64,000 bases of DNA from positions 186,001 to 250,000 of the forward strand of contig JADJWN010000002.1 in NCBI GenBank assembly GCA_016716335.1, given 5' to 3'. Both the position numbers and the translations under genes were made by a program. This document shows, piece by piece, positions 26,762 to 35,983 of this stretch. How positions within the stretch are numbered: position 1 is the stretch's first letter; the number at the start of each line of letters is the position of its first letter. Below the pieces are notes generated by a model. It did not search any database and had not been told where the DNA came from. It saw only the letters and a program-made list of their open reading frames with translations. Source of the DNA: Saprospiraceae bacterium (GTDB taxonomy: Bacteria; Bacteroidota; Bacteroidia; Chitinophagales; Saprospiraceae).

Positions 26762-27706
26762 TTAGCTGAGATGAGTTAAAACCGGTCTGTAATCCAATCC
26801 TCGCTGAATAATAGCGGTGATGCGTGCCAGCTCTTCTCCTTCAAGAGCTAATCTCGGGGGTCTGACATATTCAGATCCTATACCTGCCATCGTTTCTGCA
26901 AGTTTGATATATTGTACCAGCTTGGGGTGGATATCCAGTTCAAGTAATGGAATAAACCAACGGTAAATAGAGCGTGCTTCTTCAATTTTAGCCTGCTGAA
27001 TTAACGAGTAAACAGCCACCGTCTCTTTCGGGAAAGCACACACCAGACCTGCCACCCAACCATGAGCACCGAGTACCAGCTCTTCCATCGCCAGTGTATC
27101 TACACCGCACAGGATCCGGAACCGGTCACCAAAGGCATTGAGCATCCGCGAGACATTGGTGACATCTCGGGTCGATTCCTTAACTGCCTGTATCTGATCG
27201 ATTGTGGCCAGTTTTTCGAATACTTTCAGGCTTACTTCTGTACCATAATCTACCGGATTATTGTAAATCATCACAGGAAGATCTGTGGCCCGGGCTACTG
27301 CTGTAAGATAGGCAGATAGCTCTCTCTCATCCGGTTTGTATCTCATGGGTGGCAAAAGCATGAGTCCGTCTGCTCCAAGGCTGTAGGCTTCTTTGGCTCT
27401 TCTCACTGCCATTTCTGTCGAGCCCTCTGCTATATTCAGAATTACGGGAATCTTCCCATTTACATATTCTTTTGAAAATCTTACAAGTCTCGACTTTTCG
27501 TCTTCAGTGAGGGTACTTGCTTCTCCCAAGGTACCACCCAGTACTATGCCATGAATTCCGGCTTCTAATTGAGCATCCAGATTTATCCGGTATTTTTCGA
27601 GGTCGAGATTGCCCGAAGCATCAAATTTTGTGGTCAAAGCGGGAAAAATGCCTTCCCATTTCCATTCTCCCATATGATTGCATTTGTCGAGTGCCAAAAT
27701 TAGCAA
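26762..27706 (-). CDS. DapA-family lyase, likely pyrroline-4-hydroxy-2-carboxylate deaminase
   Basis: 314 residues with the DHDPS-family barrel: LGGTLGEASTLTEDE near the active site, VMIYNNPVDYG (Tyr) and IQAVKESTRDVTN (Schiff-base Lys). Lysine biosynthesis is unlikely because it sits first in an operon with a ketoglutarate-semialdehyde dehydrogenase and a hydroxyproline epimerase. It most likely deaminates delta-1-pyrroline-4-hydroxy-2-carboxylate to alpha-ketoglutarate semialdehyde. The Met at residue 12 (MGEWKWEGIFPAL) is the more family-like start. The flavin oxidase for the intermediate step is not in this operon. Confidence 0.82.
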   Translation of the reverse strand: MLILALDKCNHMGEWKWEGIFPALTTKFDASGNLDLEKYRINLDAQLEAGIHGIVLGGTLGEASTLTEDEKSRLVRFSKEYVNGKIPVILNIAEGSTEMAVRRAKEAYSLGADGLMLLPPMRYKPDERELSAYLTAVARATDLPVMIYNNPVDYGTEVSLKVFEKLATIDQIQAVKESTRDVTNVSRMLNAFGDRFRILCGVDTLAMEELVLGAHGWVAGLVCAFPKETVAVYSLIQQAKIEEARSIYRWFIPLLELDIHPKLVQYIKLAETMAGIGSEYVRPPRLALEGEELARITAIIQRGLDYRPVLTHLS

Positions 27707-27824
27707 AAAACCGTGGATTCGTTTTTACAACTTTTACAATCAATCCTGAATGTAAAGCTTTTGCTTCGTTGGTTTGAATCAAAAACAAGACCTTCCAATT
27801 GGCAGGTGCTTAGATTGAAAGAAT

Positions 27825-27832
27825 TATCTTTG
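27825..27832 (+). promoter_or_regulatory. -7 promoter element
   Basis: TATCTTTG, 16 bases before the ATG of the downstream secreted protein. A TTG at 27799-27801 lies 23 bp upstream as a possible -33 element. Confidence 0.5.
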
Positions 27833-27848
27833 CCGGAAATACAATAGA

Positions 27849-29090
27849 ATGAGAGGCTTGCTCTTCGTTGCACTTCTATGTTTTACAGGTACCTTGATGC
27901 TGTCAGGGCAGCGATTGTATCAGACCAGTTCAGGGCAGAAATTTATGCTGAATCCTGACAATACCTGGTACTTCGTAGATGGCGTAGCCAAAGTGCTACA
28001 GGATGCCAATAACGGTACCGGGCGTGTACAGGAAGACAAATATGGCATTTTAATGCTCAAAGCTCTTGAAAATGAGGTAAATACCTATGTAGAATGGTTT
28101 GCAAAGAAAAATGAGATTGCAGAGACAGAGCAGATCATCATACAAACCCGGGAGGCTTCCAACAATCCGGTGGTTTTGGCAAAGCTGAACGATAACCTGG
28201 CTGCTTTGAAAAAGGAGGAAAACGCCTACCTGACCCAATATACAAAAAATGCTCAGATTACCAAAAGACTGCAGGCCTCCGAAAATCTGCTGGGTAAAAA
28301 ACAGGAAAAGGAGTGGAATGAAATTGCTAAGCTGCTGAATATTCAGTTTTCACCCAAAGAAGAAAAAAAACAGAGTAAACCGGTAAAGGAGAAAAAACCA
28401 AAGCAGGAAGAATCCGTACTCAGTAAAAACGAAGAAAACTCCCTGCCATGCAAAACCAAAGAGTTTCTGGAATTTGTGGATGAAAATCCAAATCCTGCAC
28501 CACCCTCTGAGACAAATAAACCAGATCAAAAATTGTCTGCCGAACTGAAAAAAGAAGATAAAAAGTCTGCCCCAGTGATGGTTAAAAAACCGGATTGTCC
28601 GGTACAGCAAATTTCAGATAAAGAAAGCAACGGTAATGACTTTATAGCTTTGGAAAGCGGACCGTTGTTTCAATATACTCCTGAAAAATTGGTATCCTAT
28701 TTCAGGGATAAAGATTTTCTTCAGGCAAGAGCACACCTTTTTAAGAAGGATAATAAAGTTTTCCTGCAGCTGGGACTTACTTTTTTTTCTAAAGATGCCG
28801 CCCGAAATTATGGGTATATTCCCGGAGGCAGCCTTGTTGCATTACAGCTTATCAATGGCGTAATCATGAGATTGAAGACTACCGGTGACAGCAGGGCTGA
28901 ACTGGAAACTTACACAGGCAACACCATTTACAATGTAATCATTCCCATGGATAAGGAAACCTTGGGTATGCTCGAAAAAGTCGCTCTCGACAATATGGGT
29001 ATCATGTGGTCCTCAGGATTTGAAACTTACCCTATTTATGAAGTGGATTTTCTGATGCGACAGATTTCATGTATCAAAAAACTGAGATAG
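27849..29090 (+). CDS. Secreted protein with coiled-coil and Lys-rich linker, unknown
   Basis: 413 residues with a signal peptide (about 1-20, ending LSGQ). A short beta region QKFMLNPDNTWYFVDGVAK follows. A helical segment rich in Glu/Lys covers about 60-170, and a disordered Lys/Pro/Glu linker about 170-270. The C-terminal beta/alpha domain (about 275-413) is YTPEKLVSYFRDKDFLQARA through VDFLMRQISCIKKLR. The family was not recognised. It ends 4 bp before miaE, so the two are very likely co-transcribed. Confidence 0.55.
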   Translation: MRGLLFVALLCFTGTLMLSGQRLYQTSSGQKFMLNPDNTWYFVDGVAKVLQDANNGTGRVQEDKYGILMLKALENEVNTYVEWFAKKNEIAETEQIIIQTREASNNPVVLAKLNDNLAALKKEENAYLTQYTKNAQITKRLQASENLLGKKQEKEWNEIAKLLNIQFSPKEEKKQSKPVKEKKPKQEESVLSKNEENSLPCKTKEFLEFVDENPNPAPPSETNKPDQKLSAELKKEDKKSAPVMVKKPDCPVQQISDKESNGNDFIALESGPLFQYTPEKLVSYFRDKDFLQARAHLFKKDNKVFLQLGLTFFSKDAARNYGYIPGGSLVALQLINGVIMRLKTTGDSRAELETYTGNTIYNVIIPMDKETLGMLEKVALDNMGIMWSSGFETYPIYEVDFLMRQISCIKKLR

Positions 29091-29094
29091 ATAT

Positions 29095-29676
29095 ATGCTT
29101 GGATTAAAATTGGCTACCGACCCTGTCTGGGTTAACATTGCAGAGAAGACTATTGATGAAATACTGACAGATCATGCCTATTGTGAGCAGAAGGCAGCCT
29201 CTACCTGCATCTCTCTCATCGTGCAGTACCCCGAAAAAGAAGAATTGGTGGAGGAAATCACCCCGATTGTTGCCGAGGAGTGGGGATATTTCCGTAAAGT
29301 GTTGAAGGAGTTGAAAGTCAGAGGGTATAAATTTGGAAAGACCCGCTCTGATGATTATGTGACAGAACTGATGAAATTTCAGCGCAAGGGTGGCAAAGAT
29401 GAAGACCGGCTCATGGATAAATTACTTATTGCTGCCATGATAGAAGCAAGGAGTTGTGAAAGATTTCGTCTCCTCTCTTTACATATTTCAGATGAAGAAC
29501 TCAAGAAGTTTTATCATGAATTTATGGTAAGTGAGGCAGGACATTACCGTACCTTTATAGACCTCGCCAAAAAATATGCCCCGGCCGAAAAGGTAAAGCA
29601 AAGGTGGCAGGAAATGCTGGAATTTGAAGCAGAGATTATGAAAAACAGAGCCCTGCGTGGTGACAGGATGCATTAA
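29095..29676 (+). CDS. miaE: tRNA-(ms2io6A) hydroxylase, MiaE family
   Basis: 193 residues, ferritin-like four-helix di-iron protein. Metal ligands lie in DHAYCEQKAAS, VAEEWGYFRKVL, EARSCERFRLLS and SEAGHYRTFIDLA. The family hydroxylates the isopentenyl side chain of 2-methylthio-N6-isopentenyl-adenosine at tRNA position 37. It lies 4 bp downstream of the preceding secreted-protein gene, an odd partner. The length fits the family. Confidence 0.9.
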   Translation: MLGLKLATDPVWVNIAEKTIDEILTDHAYCEQKAASTCISLIVQYPEKEELVEEITPIVAEEWGYFRKVLKELKVRGYKFGKTRSDDYVTELMKFQRKGGKDEDRLMDKLLIAAMIEARSCERFRLLSLHISDEELKKFYHEFMVSEAGHYRTFIDLAKKYAPAEKVKQRWQEMLEFEAEIMKNRALRGDRMH

Positions 29677-29832
29677 ACGGAAGTTTGGTTAGCCTGATTG
29701 CAAGAATTTTTAATTCATGGTTGACGAAGAGCTGGATACATGAATCTGGTTTTTAAGAAATATGTCGGGGTCTCAGGGTAAAAACTCCTCCTCCAAAGGA
29801 TGCTTAATATCAAAACTTATAAATAAATCTCC

Positions 29833-30828
29833 ATGGAAGATATTGAAAATGGCGAAAAGCTGCATTTTGAGAATCGAATAGATGTCGGGCCTTTATTCGA
29901 AAGCATTACCAGAATAAAAAATGAAATTTCCAAAGTTGTGGTGGGGCAGGAAGTCATGATCGACCGGCTGCTCGCCTGTCTGCTGGCCAATGGACATGCA
30001 CTGATAGAAGGAGTACCGGGTACAGCCAAGACCATCACGGCCAGATTGCTGGCAAAAACTCTCCACATTGATTTCAGCAGGATACAGTTCACACCCGATC
30101 TTATGCCTTCGGACATTTTGGGTACTTCGGTATTTGATGCCCGGATGGCAGTTTTTACCTTCCGCAAAGGTCCGGTGTTTTCCAATCTGGTTTTGATTGA
30201 CGAAATCAACCGTGCACCTGCCAAGACACAGGCAGCCTTGTTTGAAGTGATGGAAGAGAGGCAGATTACCATAGATGGGACGACCTATAAAATGGATCCC
30301 CCATTTATTGTAGTCGCTACACAAAATCCCATAGAACATGAAGGTACCTACAGACTCCCGGAGGCACAATTAGACAGATTTCTGATGAAAATAACCATCG
30401 ATTATCCTGACAGGTCAGAGGAGGAACAGATCTTGCTTCGTGAGCACCTACTCACCGAAGGGAATAAAACTGATTCGGTAATACCATTTTTGGAAAAGAC
30501 GCAACTTACGGATTACCAGAAGCTTGTCAGGCATATCATAGTGGACAGTCATCTTATCAGCTACATTGCACAGATAGTATGCAGTACGAGAGATAACCCG
30601 TTTTTGTATCTGGGTGCCTCGCCGAGAGCCTCCATCGCATTGCTGAATGCTTCCAAAGCTTTTGCCGCATTGCGGGGACGTGACTTTGTTGCTCCTGAAG
30701 ATGTCAGGGATGCCGTCATTCCGGTGTTGATACACAGGGTGATTGTGGCTCCTGAAAGAGAAATGGAGGGGTTTACAGCCGGACAGATCATCAGTCAGAT
30801 CGTCGATAGCATAGAAATACCCCGATGA
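29833..30828 (+). CDS. MoxR-family AAA+ ATPase
   Basis: 331 residues. Walker A GVPGTAKTITARLLAK, Walker B LVLIDEINRAPAKTQAALFE and the MoxR signature ATQNPIEHEGTYRLPEAQLD are all present. A C-terminal lid helix bundle is GASPRASIALLNASKAFAAL. It acts as a chaperone-like ATPase partner of the DUF58 protein, which it overlaps by 4 nt. In Bacteroidota such pairs often belong to a Bat-type locus, but the VWA-domain genes are absent here. Confidence 0.92.
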   Translation: MEDIENGEKLHFENRIDVGPLFESITRIKNEISKVVVGQEVMIDRLLACLLANGHALIEGVPGTAKTITARLLAKTLHIDFSRIQFTPDLMPSDILGTSVFDARMAVFTFRKGPVFSNLVLIDEINRAPAKTQAALFEVMEERQITIDGTTYKMDPPFIVVATQNPIEHEGTYRLPEAQLDRFLMKITIDYPDRSEEEQILLREHLLTEGNKTDSVIPFLEKTQLTDYQKLVRHIIVDSHLISYIAQIVCSTRDNPFLYLGASPRASIALLNASKAFAALRGRDFVAPEDVRDAVIPVLIHRVIVAPEREMEGFTAGQIISQIVDSIEIPR

Positions 30829-32159
30829 AAAAACTGTATAGAAGTATCTATATTCACAAGAGGCTTATCATAGCTCTTGGCCTGATAGCGGCTCTATCCG
30901 CTGCCGGATTTTTTGTGGCATGGTTGTATATTTTTGCGGGTATTTTATTGTCTTTGTTGACAATAATCTTTTTGGTAGAGCTCATTATTTTGTTTGCAGG
31001 ACAAAGGAAATTGCTTGCCTCCCGGATTGTCTCTGAAAAATTTTCATTAGGGGACCATAATATCGTCACAATAAAAATCAGGAACAGCTATCCTCTCGCT
31101 ATCAGATGTCAGATCATTGATGAACTACCCTTTCAGTTTCAGATCCGGGATTTTTCAATGGAGGCTCAATTGCCCGCCAATGCTGAGAGCGAATACCAAT
31201 ACAAACTCCGGCCTCTCGAAAGAGGAGTGTATGAATTCGGCAGTCTCATTATCTACGTGAGATGTTTGATGGGATTGGTGGTGCGCAGATTTGATTTTGA
31301 CAGTGCTGCTTCGGTGTCAGTTTATCCTTCCTTCATCCAGTTGCGCAAGTATAATCTGGCAGCTATCAGTGACAAATTAGTGATGTATGGTGTAAAAAAG
31401 GTCCGGAAGCTCGGACATACCATGGAGTTTGAAAAAATCAATGAATATGTGCCGGGAGACGACATCCGTACCCTCAATTGGAAAGCTACCGCCAAGGCTG
31501 GCCGGCTTATGGTCAATCAGTATCAGGATGAAAGGTCTCAGCAGGTATATTGTGTCATAGACTGCGGACGTACGATGAAGATGCCATTTGATGGCCTGAG
31601 TCTGCTTGACCATGCCGTCAATAGCTGTCTGGTGTTGAGTAATGTGATACTCCGCAAACATGACAAGGCAGGGCTGATCTGTTTTTCTCACCGTGTAGGT
31701 ATTGCACTTCCGGCCTCGTCTTCCGCCGGCCAGATACGCAATATTGTAGAAAATCTGTACAACATAAAAACGGATTTTAAAGAATCGGATTTCAGCAGAC
31801 TCTTTCTTCATTTGCATAAGCATATCAATCAGCGCAGTCTTATACTCCTGTACACCAACTTCGAAAGTCTGGACGGGCTCAGAAGACAGATCGGATACCT
31901 TAGGTCTATCGCTGCCAGACATCTGCTTATTGTGATATTTTTTGAGAATACGGAGCTCAGCCAAATCATCCACAATCCTGCACAAACAATGGAAGCACTC
32001 TATGATAAAGCAATAGCAGAAAAATTCAGCTATGAGAAAAAACTCATCAGTCTCGAACTGAAAAAACACGGTATCATGAGCCTGCTGACCACTCCCGAAA
32101 AATTGACCATAGATACCATAAACCAGTATATCATGATTAAATCCCGCGGTATGGGTTGA
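30825..32159 (+). CDS. DUF58-domain membrane-associated protein
   Basis: 444 residues. Two hydrophobic segments near 12-52 (ALGLIAALSAAGFFVAWLYI, then ILLSLLTIIFLVELIILF) are followed by a beta-rich domain. The DUF58 signature GDDIRTLNWKATAKAGRLMV and NQYQDERSQQVYCVIDCGRT begin the VWA-like fold. It is coupled to the MoxR ATPase by a 4-nt overlap, the usual arrangement. The function is unresolved, with roles in envelope stress or metallo-enzyme maturation proposed for the family. Confidence 0.88.
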   Translation: MKKLYRSIYIHKRLIIALGLIAALSAAGFFVAWLYIFAGILLSLLTIIFLVELIILFAGQRKLLASRIVSEKFSLGDHNIVTIKIRNSYPLAIRCQIIDELPFQFQIRDFSMEAQLPANAESEYQYKLRPLERGVYEFGSLIIYVRCLMGLVVRRFDFDSAASVSVYPSFIQLRKYNLAAISDKLVMYGVKKVRKLGHTMEFEKINEYVPGDDIRTLNWKATAKAGRLMVNQYQDERSQQVYCVIDCGRTMKMPFDGLSLLDHAVNSCLVLSNVILRKHDKAGLICFSHRVGIALPASSSAGQIRNIVENLYNIKTDFKESDFSRLFLHLHKHINQRSLILLYTNFESLDGLRRQIGYLRSIAARHLLIVIFFENTELSQIIHNPAQTMEALYDKAIAEKFSYEKKLISLELKKHGIMSLLTTPEKLTIDTINQYIMIKSRGMG

Positions 32160-32366
32160 TGACAGGGATTTTTATCAGAATGCTTTATTAAATTATCCTG
32201 CTGGAAAATCGAATGTAAAAGAAATCGATTCTCAAAAAAATAACTGACACTTATTATCAGATGTTTAAGTCAGTCCGGCTCTGATATTTTTCCATTATGC
32301 ACTCTGCCATCAATTTATAAATAATCATATTTTTGTTTTTCGGAATTGGTTTAACTCTTCAGGATT

Positions 32367-32900
32367 ATGAGACATTGCCTTATCATTTCAGTAATTTTTT
32401 TCTTTGCTTTTTCGGCATTCCTTCAGGCTCAAAACGAAATGCATCCCGAATCCAGATTGGCAAAGGCGGGATATACTCTGCCTCAGGCCAAAAAGCCTAT
32501 TGCTAATTTTGTGACCTCCGTTCGTGATGGCAACAAACTGTATCTGTCAGGGCATGGATATTGTGGAGAGGCAACTGAAGTCGATAGGGGCAAGCTCGGT
32601 AAAGACCTGACTGTAGAGCAGGGTTATCAGGCAGCGAGAAATGTCGGACTCTGTATGCTTGCCACGATCAAAGAAGCCATCGGTGACCTGGGCAAAGTAA
32701 GACGAATCATTCGAGTATTTGGCATGGTCAACTGTACCCCTGAATTCACTCAGCAGCCTCAGGTGATGAATGGATTTTCGGACCTGATGGTCAATGTTTT
32801 CGGAGAAAATGGTAAGCATGTCCGTTCAGCAGTGGGTATGAGTTCTCTGCCGGGAGGCATGTCTGTGGAAGTGGAAATGATGCTGGAAATAGAAGACTGA
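32367..32900 (+). CDS. Exported RidA/YjgF-family protein
   Basis: 177 residues. A signal peptide (about 1-21, SVIFFFAFSAFLQAQ) precedes a RidA domain: NFVTSVRDGNKLYLSGHGYC, then VGLCMLATIKEAIGDLGKVR, IIRVFGMVNCTPEFTQQPQV, and VRSAVGMSSLPGGMSVEVEM. Classical RidA is a cytosolic enamine/imine deaminase; this exported subgroup has no established role. The gene is single. Confidence 0.85.
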   Translation: MRHCLIISVIFFFAFSAFLQAQNEMHPESRLAKAGYTLPQAKKPIANFVTSVRDGNKLYLSGHGYCGEATEVDRGKLGKDLTVEQGYQAARNVGLCMLATIKEAIGDLGKVRRIIRVFGMVNCTPEFTQQPQVMNGFSDLMVNVFGENGKHVRSAVGMSSLPGGMSVEVEMMLEIED

Positions 32901-32961
32901 GATAACAGTATTACCTATCCTGTCCGGATTATTGCGAAGCATTTGAATTTTCGGATAAAGC

Positions 32962-33642
32962 ATGCTTAACCTGAAAAGCTATCTGATTTTACTGTCTGTA
33001 TGCCTTTTGGGCATTATGTATGGCAGATGGATTCAGGAAGATTATGCATTTATAAGAATATGGGATTTTGAGAATCTTGCCTGGATGTTATTGGGTATCC
33101 CTTTTCTTTTTATTCAGAAATATGCAGGAATCCCGGACTTCTGAGATACAAATATCAGCAACAAATCAAGATTATATCATCCTTTACTTATCGGTGCTGT
33201 ATTTGGAATTCTGGATGTATTGGTCATAAAATGGATTATGCATCCTGAACCATACACTGAGCTTCCTCCATTTCTGCAGCCATTTCCCTATTCCCTTTTC
33301 ATTTATCTGTCCGGCGCCTTTGAAATAGAAGTCTTTTACCGACTTATTCCAATTACAATTATGGCAATTTTGGGCAAAAAGCTTTTTTCCGGAAGATACT
33401 TCGATCTTTTTCTATGGATTGGTATAATAGCATCATCTCTGAGAGAGCCTCTCGAACAATGGCCGGCAGGGCATCCTGCATTTATCTTTTATGCGGTGTT
33501 TTCCGGCTTACTGATGAATCTCACTCAGGGCATTTGCTTTTTCAGATATGGATTCATGGCTGCTTTTACCCTGAGACTGGGCCACTATATTATATGGCAC
33601 ATACTGCTGGGTATGTACGTTCAATACTTTGAATTATCCTGA
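32962..33642 (+). CDS. Multi-pass membrane protein interrupted by in-frame TGA
   Basis: Two stretches of the same frame, 60 codons then about 165 codons, are separated only by TGA at 33142-33144. The sequence continues DTNISNKSRLYHPLLIGAVF and VIKWIMHPEPYT. At least six hydrophobic segments are visible, with FEIEVFYRLIPITIM reminiscent of the E..xxR motif of CPBP (Abi) intramembrane proteases and GHYIIWH a possible metal-binding helix. The full length would be 226 residues. The stop may be a point mutation or a base-calling error. The assignment to CPBP is tentative. Confidence 0.5.
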
Positions 33643-33722
33643 AATTCTTAGGAATGTTTTTACATGGGCACAAAAAATAGTAACGATGCCTGTTTGTAAT
33701 CAATTTTACAATACCATATCAA

Positions 33723-34425
33723 TTACGCCTCCTTCACATGCATCCTGAATCCGTTGCCGTGTATGTTGATAATCTCAATTTTAGGATCTTTGCTCAGGTA
33801 CTTTCTGATTTTTGTTATGAATACATCCATACTACGGGCGGTGAAGTAATTGTCATCTTCCCAGATTTTGGTCAGGGCTTCGGACCTCTGAAGTACATCG
33901 TTCATCCTGAAACAAAACAGCCTGAGCAGTTGGGCTTCTTTGGGTGAAAGTTTATCCGTGCTTCCATCCGGCTTATAGGTAAGGATACGGAGCGCATAAT
34001 CAAAATGATAATCCCCGATGGTGAATTCCCTTTGATTTTCGAGATTTTCTTCAGGCTTCAGCCTGCGGCGCATCACGGCTTTTACTCTGTACAGCAGTTC
34101 TTCAGAATTGAAAGGCTTGGTGATATAGTCGTCCGCCCCTATTCTGAATCCTTCCAGTACATCCTCTTTTAATGTCTTGGCAGTGAGAAATATAATGGGT
34201 ACTTCCTGATTGAAGGTTCGGACATCCTTTGCCAGTGAAAAACCATCTTTTTTAGGCATCATCACATCAAATATACAGAGGTCATAGGTCCCCTTTTTGA
34301 AGGCTTCCAGTCCGGCCTCACCGTCGGTAGCCAGCGTGACTTCATAATCGTTCATTTCAAGATATGACTTCAAAACATCACCGAAGTTTTGATCGTCTTC
34401 TACCAATAGAATTTTTGCAGGACAT
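33723..34425 (-). CDS. OmpR-family response regulator
   Basis: Receiver domain with the phospho-acceptor in LCIFDVMMPKKDGF and conserved Lys in IIFLTAKTL. The winged-helix domain has KLSPKEAQLLRLFCFR and ARSMDVFITKIRKYLS, ending GNGFRMHVKEA. The uninterrupted frame has no good start before MVEDDQNF. If the AAAAA run (plus TTTTT, 34412-34416) had six bases, an ATG at 34423-34425 would give MSCKKILLVEDDQN, the canonical beginning, so a missing base is likely. It lies 46 bp downstream of its cognate histidine kinase in the same orientation. Confidence 0.92.
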
Positions 34426-34471
34426 ATTTTTTCGGGTTTATATCATTATATTAACAAATGTATCGCTTTTT

Positions 34472-35875
34472 TTATTTTGTTTTCTGCTTTTTGGGTAAAA
34501 AAACTGTGAAAGTACTTCCTTTTCCGGGTTCACTCTTCACCTGAATATGGCCTCCATGTGCTTCAACCATGGCTTTTACATAACTCAATCCCAATCCAAA
34601 ACCTTTGACATTGTGGACATTTCCGGTAGGCACTCTGTAAAACTTTTCAAAAATATGTTTTTGTGCATCCTTCGGTATGCCGATACCGTTGTCTTTGACA
34701 GAAATCTGGATACCATTGGACACATCTGAGGTGGAAATGGTGATTTCCGGTTTTTCTGGTGTATATTTTTCAGCATTATCCAGCAGATTGTTGATGACGC
34801 TCCCTATATGGGTGTGGTCAGCCAGTATTACCGGATCTTTGGCTCTCAGATCAGCATGTATGCTCCCTCCTTTGGCCTGCACTTTCAGTCCGGCATTGAC
34901 CACAGCGTCTTCGATAAGTTCGTGGATATCAAGCTCTCCGAATTTCAGATTCAGATCATTTCTCTCTATCTGTCCCATCTGCAGTACTTTCTCGACCTGA
35001 CTGAGCATACGGAGGTTTTCCTGCTTGATGATATTGATAAATCTCCGGACTTTATTCTCGTCATGAATGATCGATGGACTCAGTACAGAATCCGATGCCA
35101 GTGAAATGGTGGCTATTGGAGTTTTGAACTCATGCGTCATATTGTTGATGAAGTCAGTCTTCATCTCGGATACTTTTTTCTGCCTGAAAATTATATAAAC
35201 CGTGTAGGAAAAACAGAATAATATCAGTACCGTAAATAAGGTGGAGCTGAGTAATATCGGAAACACACTGCTCCATAAAAACCGGGTCTTGTTGGGAAAG
35301 TAAAGATTGAGATGGCCCGGTTCCGAAAATTCATTGGCAAAAAGTGAGATCCGGTATTCTGCTTTGAGCAAAGGGCTGAGCTCTGCCACATTGCTCGACT
35401 TGGTGGTATCTTCAATAGAAACAGCATAGTTGCCATTCACGATGATATAACTGTGCAGTTCATTGGAATACACTCCATATTCATATTTCAGATCTATGCC
35501 CTGATCAGCCAGTTCCTGCCTTAGAAACAAGTCTAATTTATCTTTGTCTATCGCTTCCAGATATTCAGATGGATTCAGAAAAAAGGAAAGCGAATTCATA
35601 TCCTTGGTACGTTCCGGCTTGAAGGGACTGTCCATTTCTTTTCCTGAACTGAGGCTTGTTTCAGTCCGTTGCTTGAGCAGTTCAGAATAGGCCCGGTCTT
35701 CTACATCCTGCCTTAGTCTGTCCTTTACCCGGTTGAGTGCCGTGATCACTTTATCATTAAAGTTTTTCTCATCCAGATTTACTGACCATTTAATCCAGAA
35801 TAACTGAATCATCCCCACTCCTACCAGAGAGGTGGACATAATAATGATGATAGCCCAGATTACTTTTTTACTCAT
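34472..35875 (-). CDS. Sensor histidine kinase
   Basis: 467 residues. Membrane helices near 7-29 and 205-230 enclose a periplasmic sensor region of about 175 residues. H-box FINNMTHEFKTPIATISLAS, N-box NLLDNAEKYTPEKPEI, G1 DNGIGIPKDAQKHIFEKFYR and G2 GFGLGLSYVKAMVEAHGG are all present. It autophosphorylates on the H-box His and passes phosphate to the downstream OmpR regulator. The input signal is unknown and the sensor region was not recognised. Confidence 0.93.
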   Translation of the reverse strand: MSKKVIWAIIIIMSTSLVGVGMIQLFWIKWSVNLDEKNFNDKVITALNRVKDRLRQDVEDRAYSELLKQRTETSLSSGKEMDSPFKPERTKDMNSLSFFLNPSEYLEAIDKDKLDLFLRQELADQGIDLKYEYGVYSNELHSYIIVNGNYAVSIEDTTKSSNVAELSPLLKAEYRISLFANEFSEPGHLNLYFPNKTRFLWSSVFPILLSSTLFTVLILFCFSYTVYIIFRQKKVSEMKTDFINNMTHEFKTPIATISLASDSVLSPSIIHDENKVRRFINIIKQENLRMLSQVEKVLQMGQIERNDLNLKFGELDIHELIEDAVVNAGLKVQAKGGSIHADLRAKDPVILADHTHIGSVINNLLDNAEKYTPEKPEITISTSDVSNGIQISVKDNGIGIPKDAQKHIFEKFYRVPTGNVHNVKGFGLGLSYVKAMVEAHGGHIQVKSEPGKGSTFTVFLPKKQKTK

Positions 35876-35983
35876 ACAATATCTGAAACAACGATTTGCA
35901 TAAATAGATTACCCGGATCGGATTGGGTTAAATGACTTTTTCATTTTTCATCCATGGATATGACCTCAATTTGATTGTCTTTA

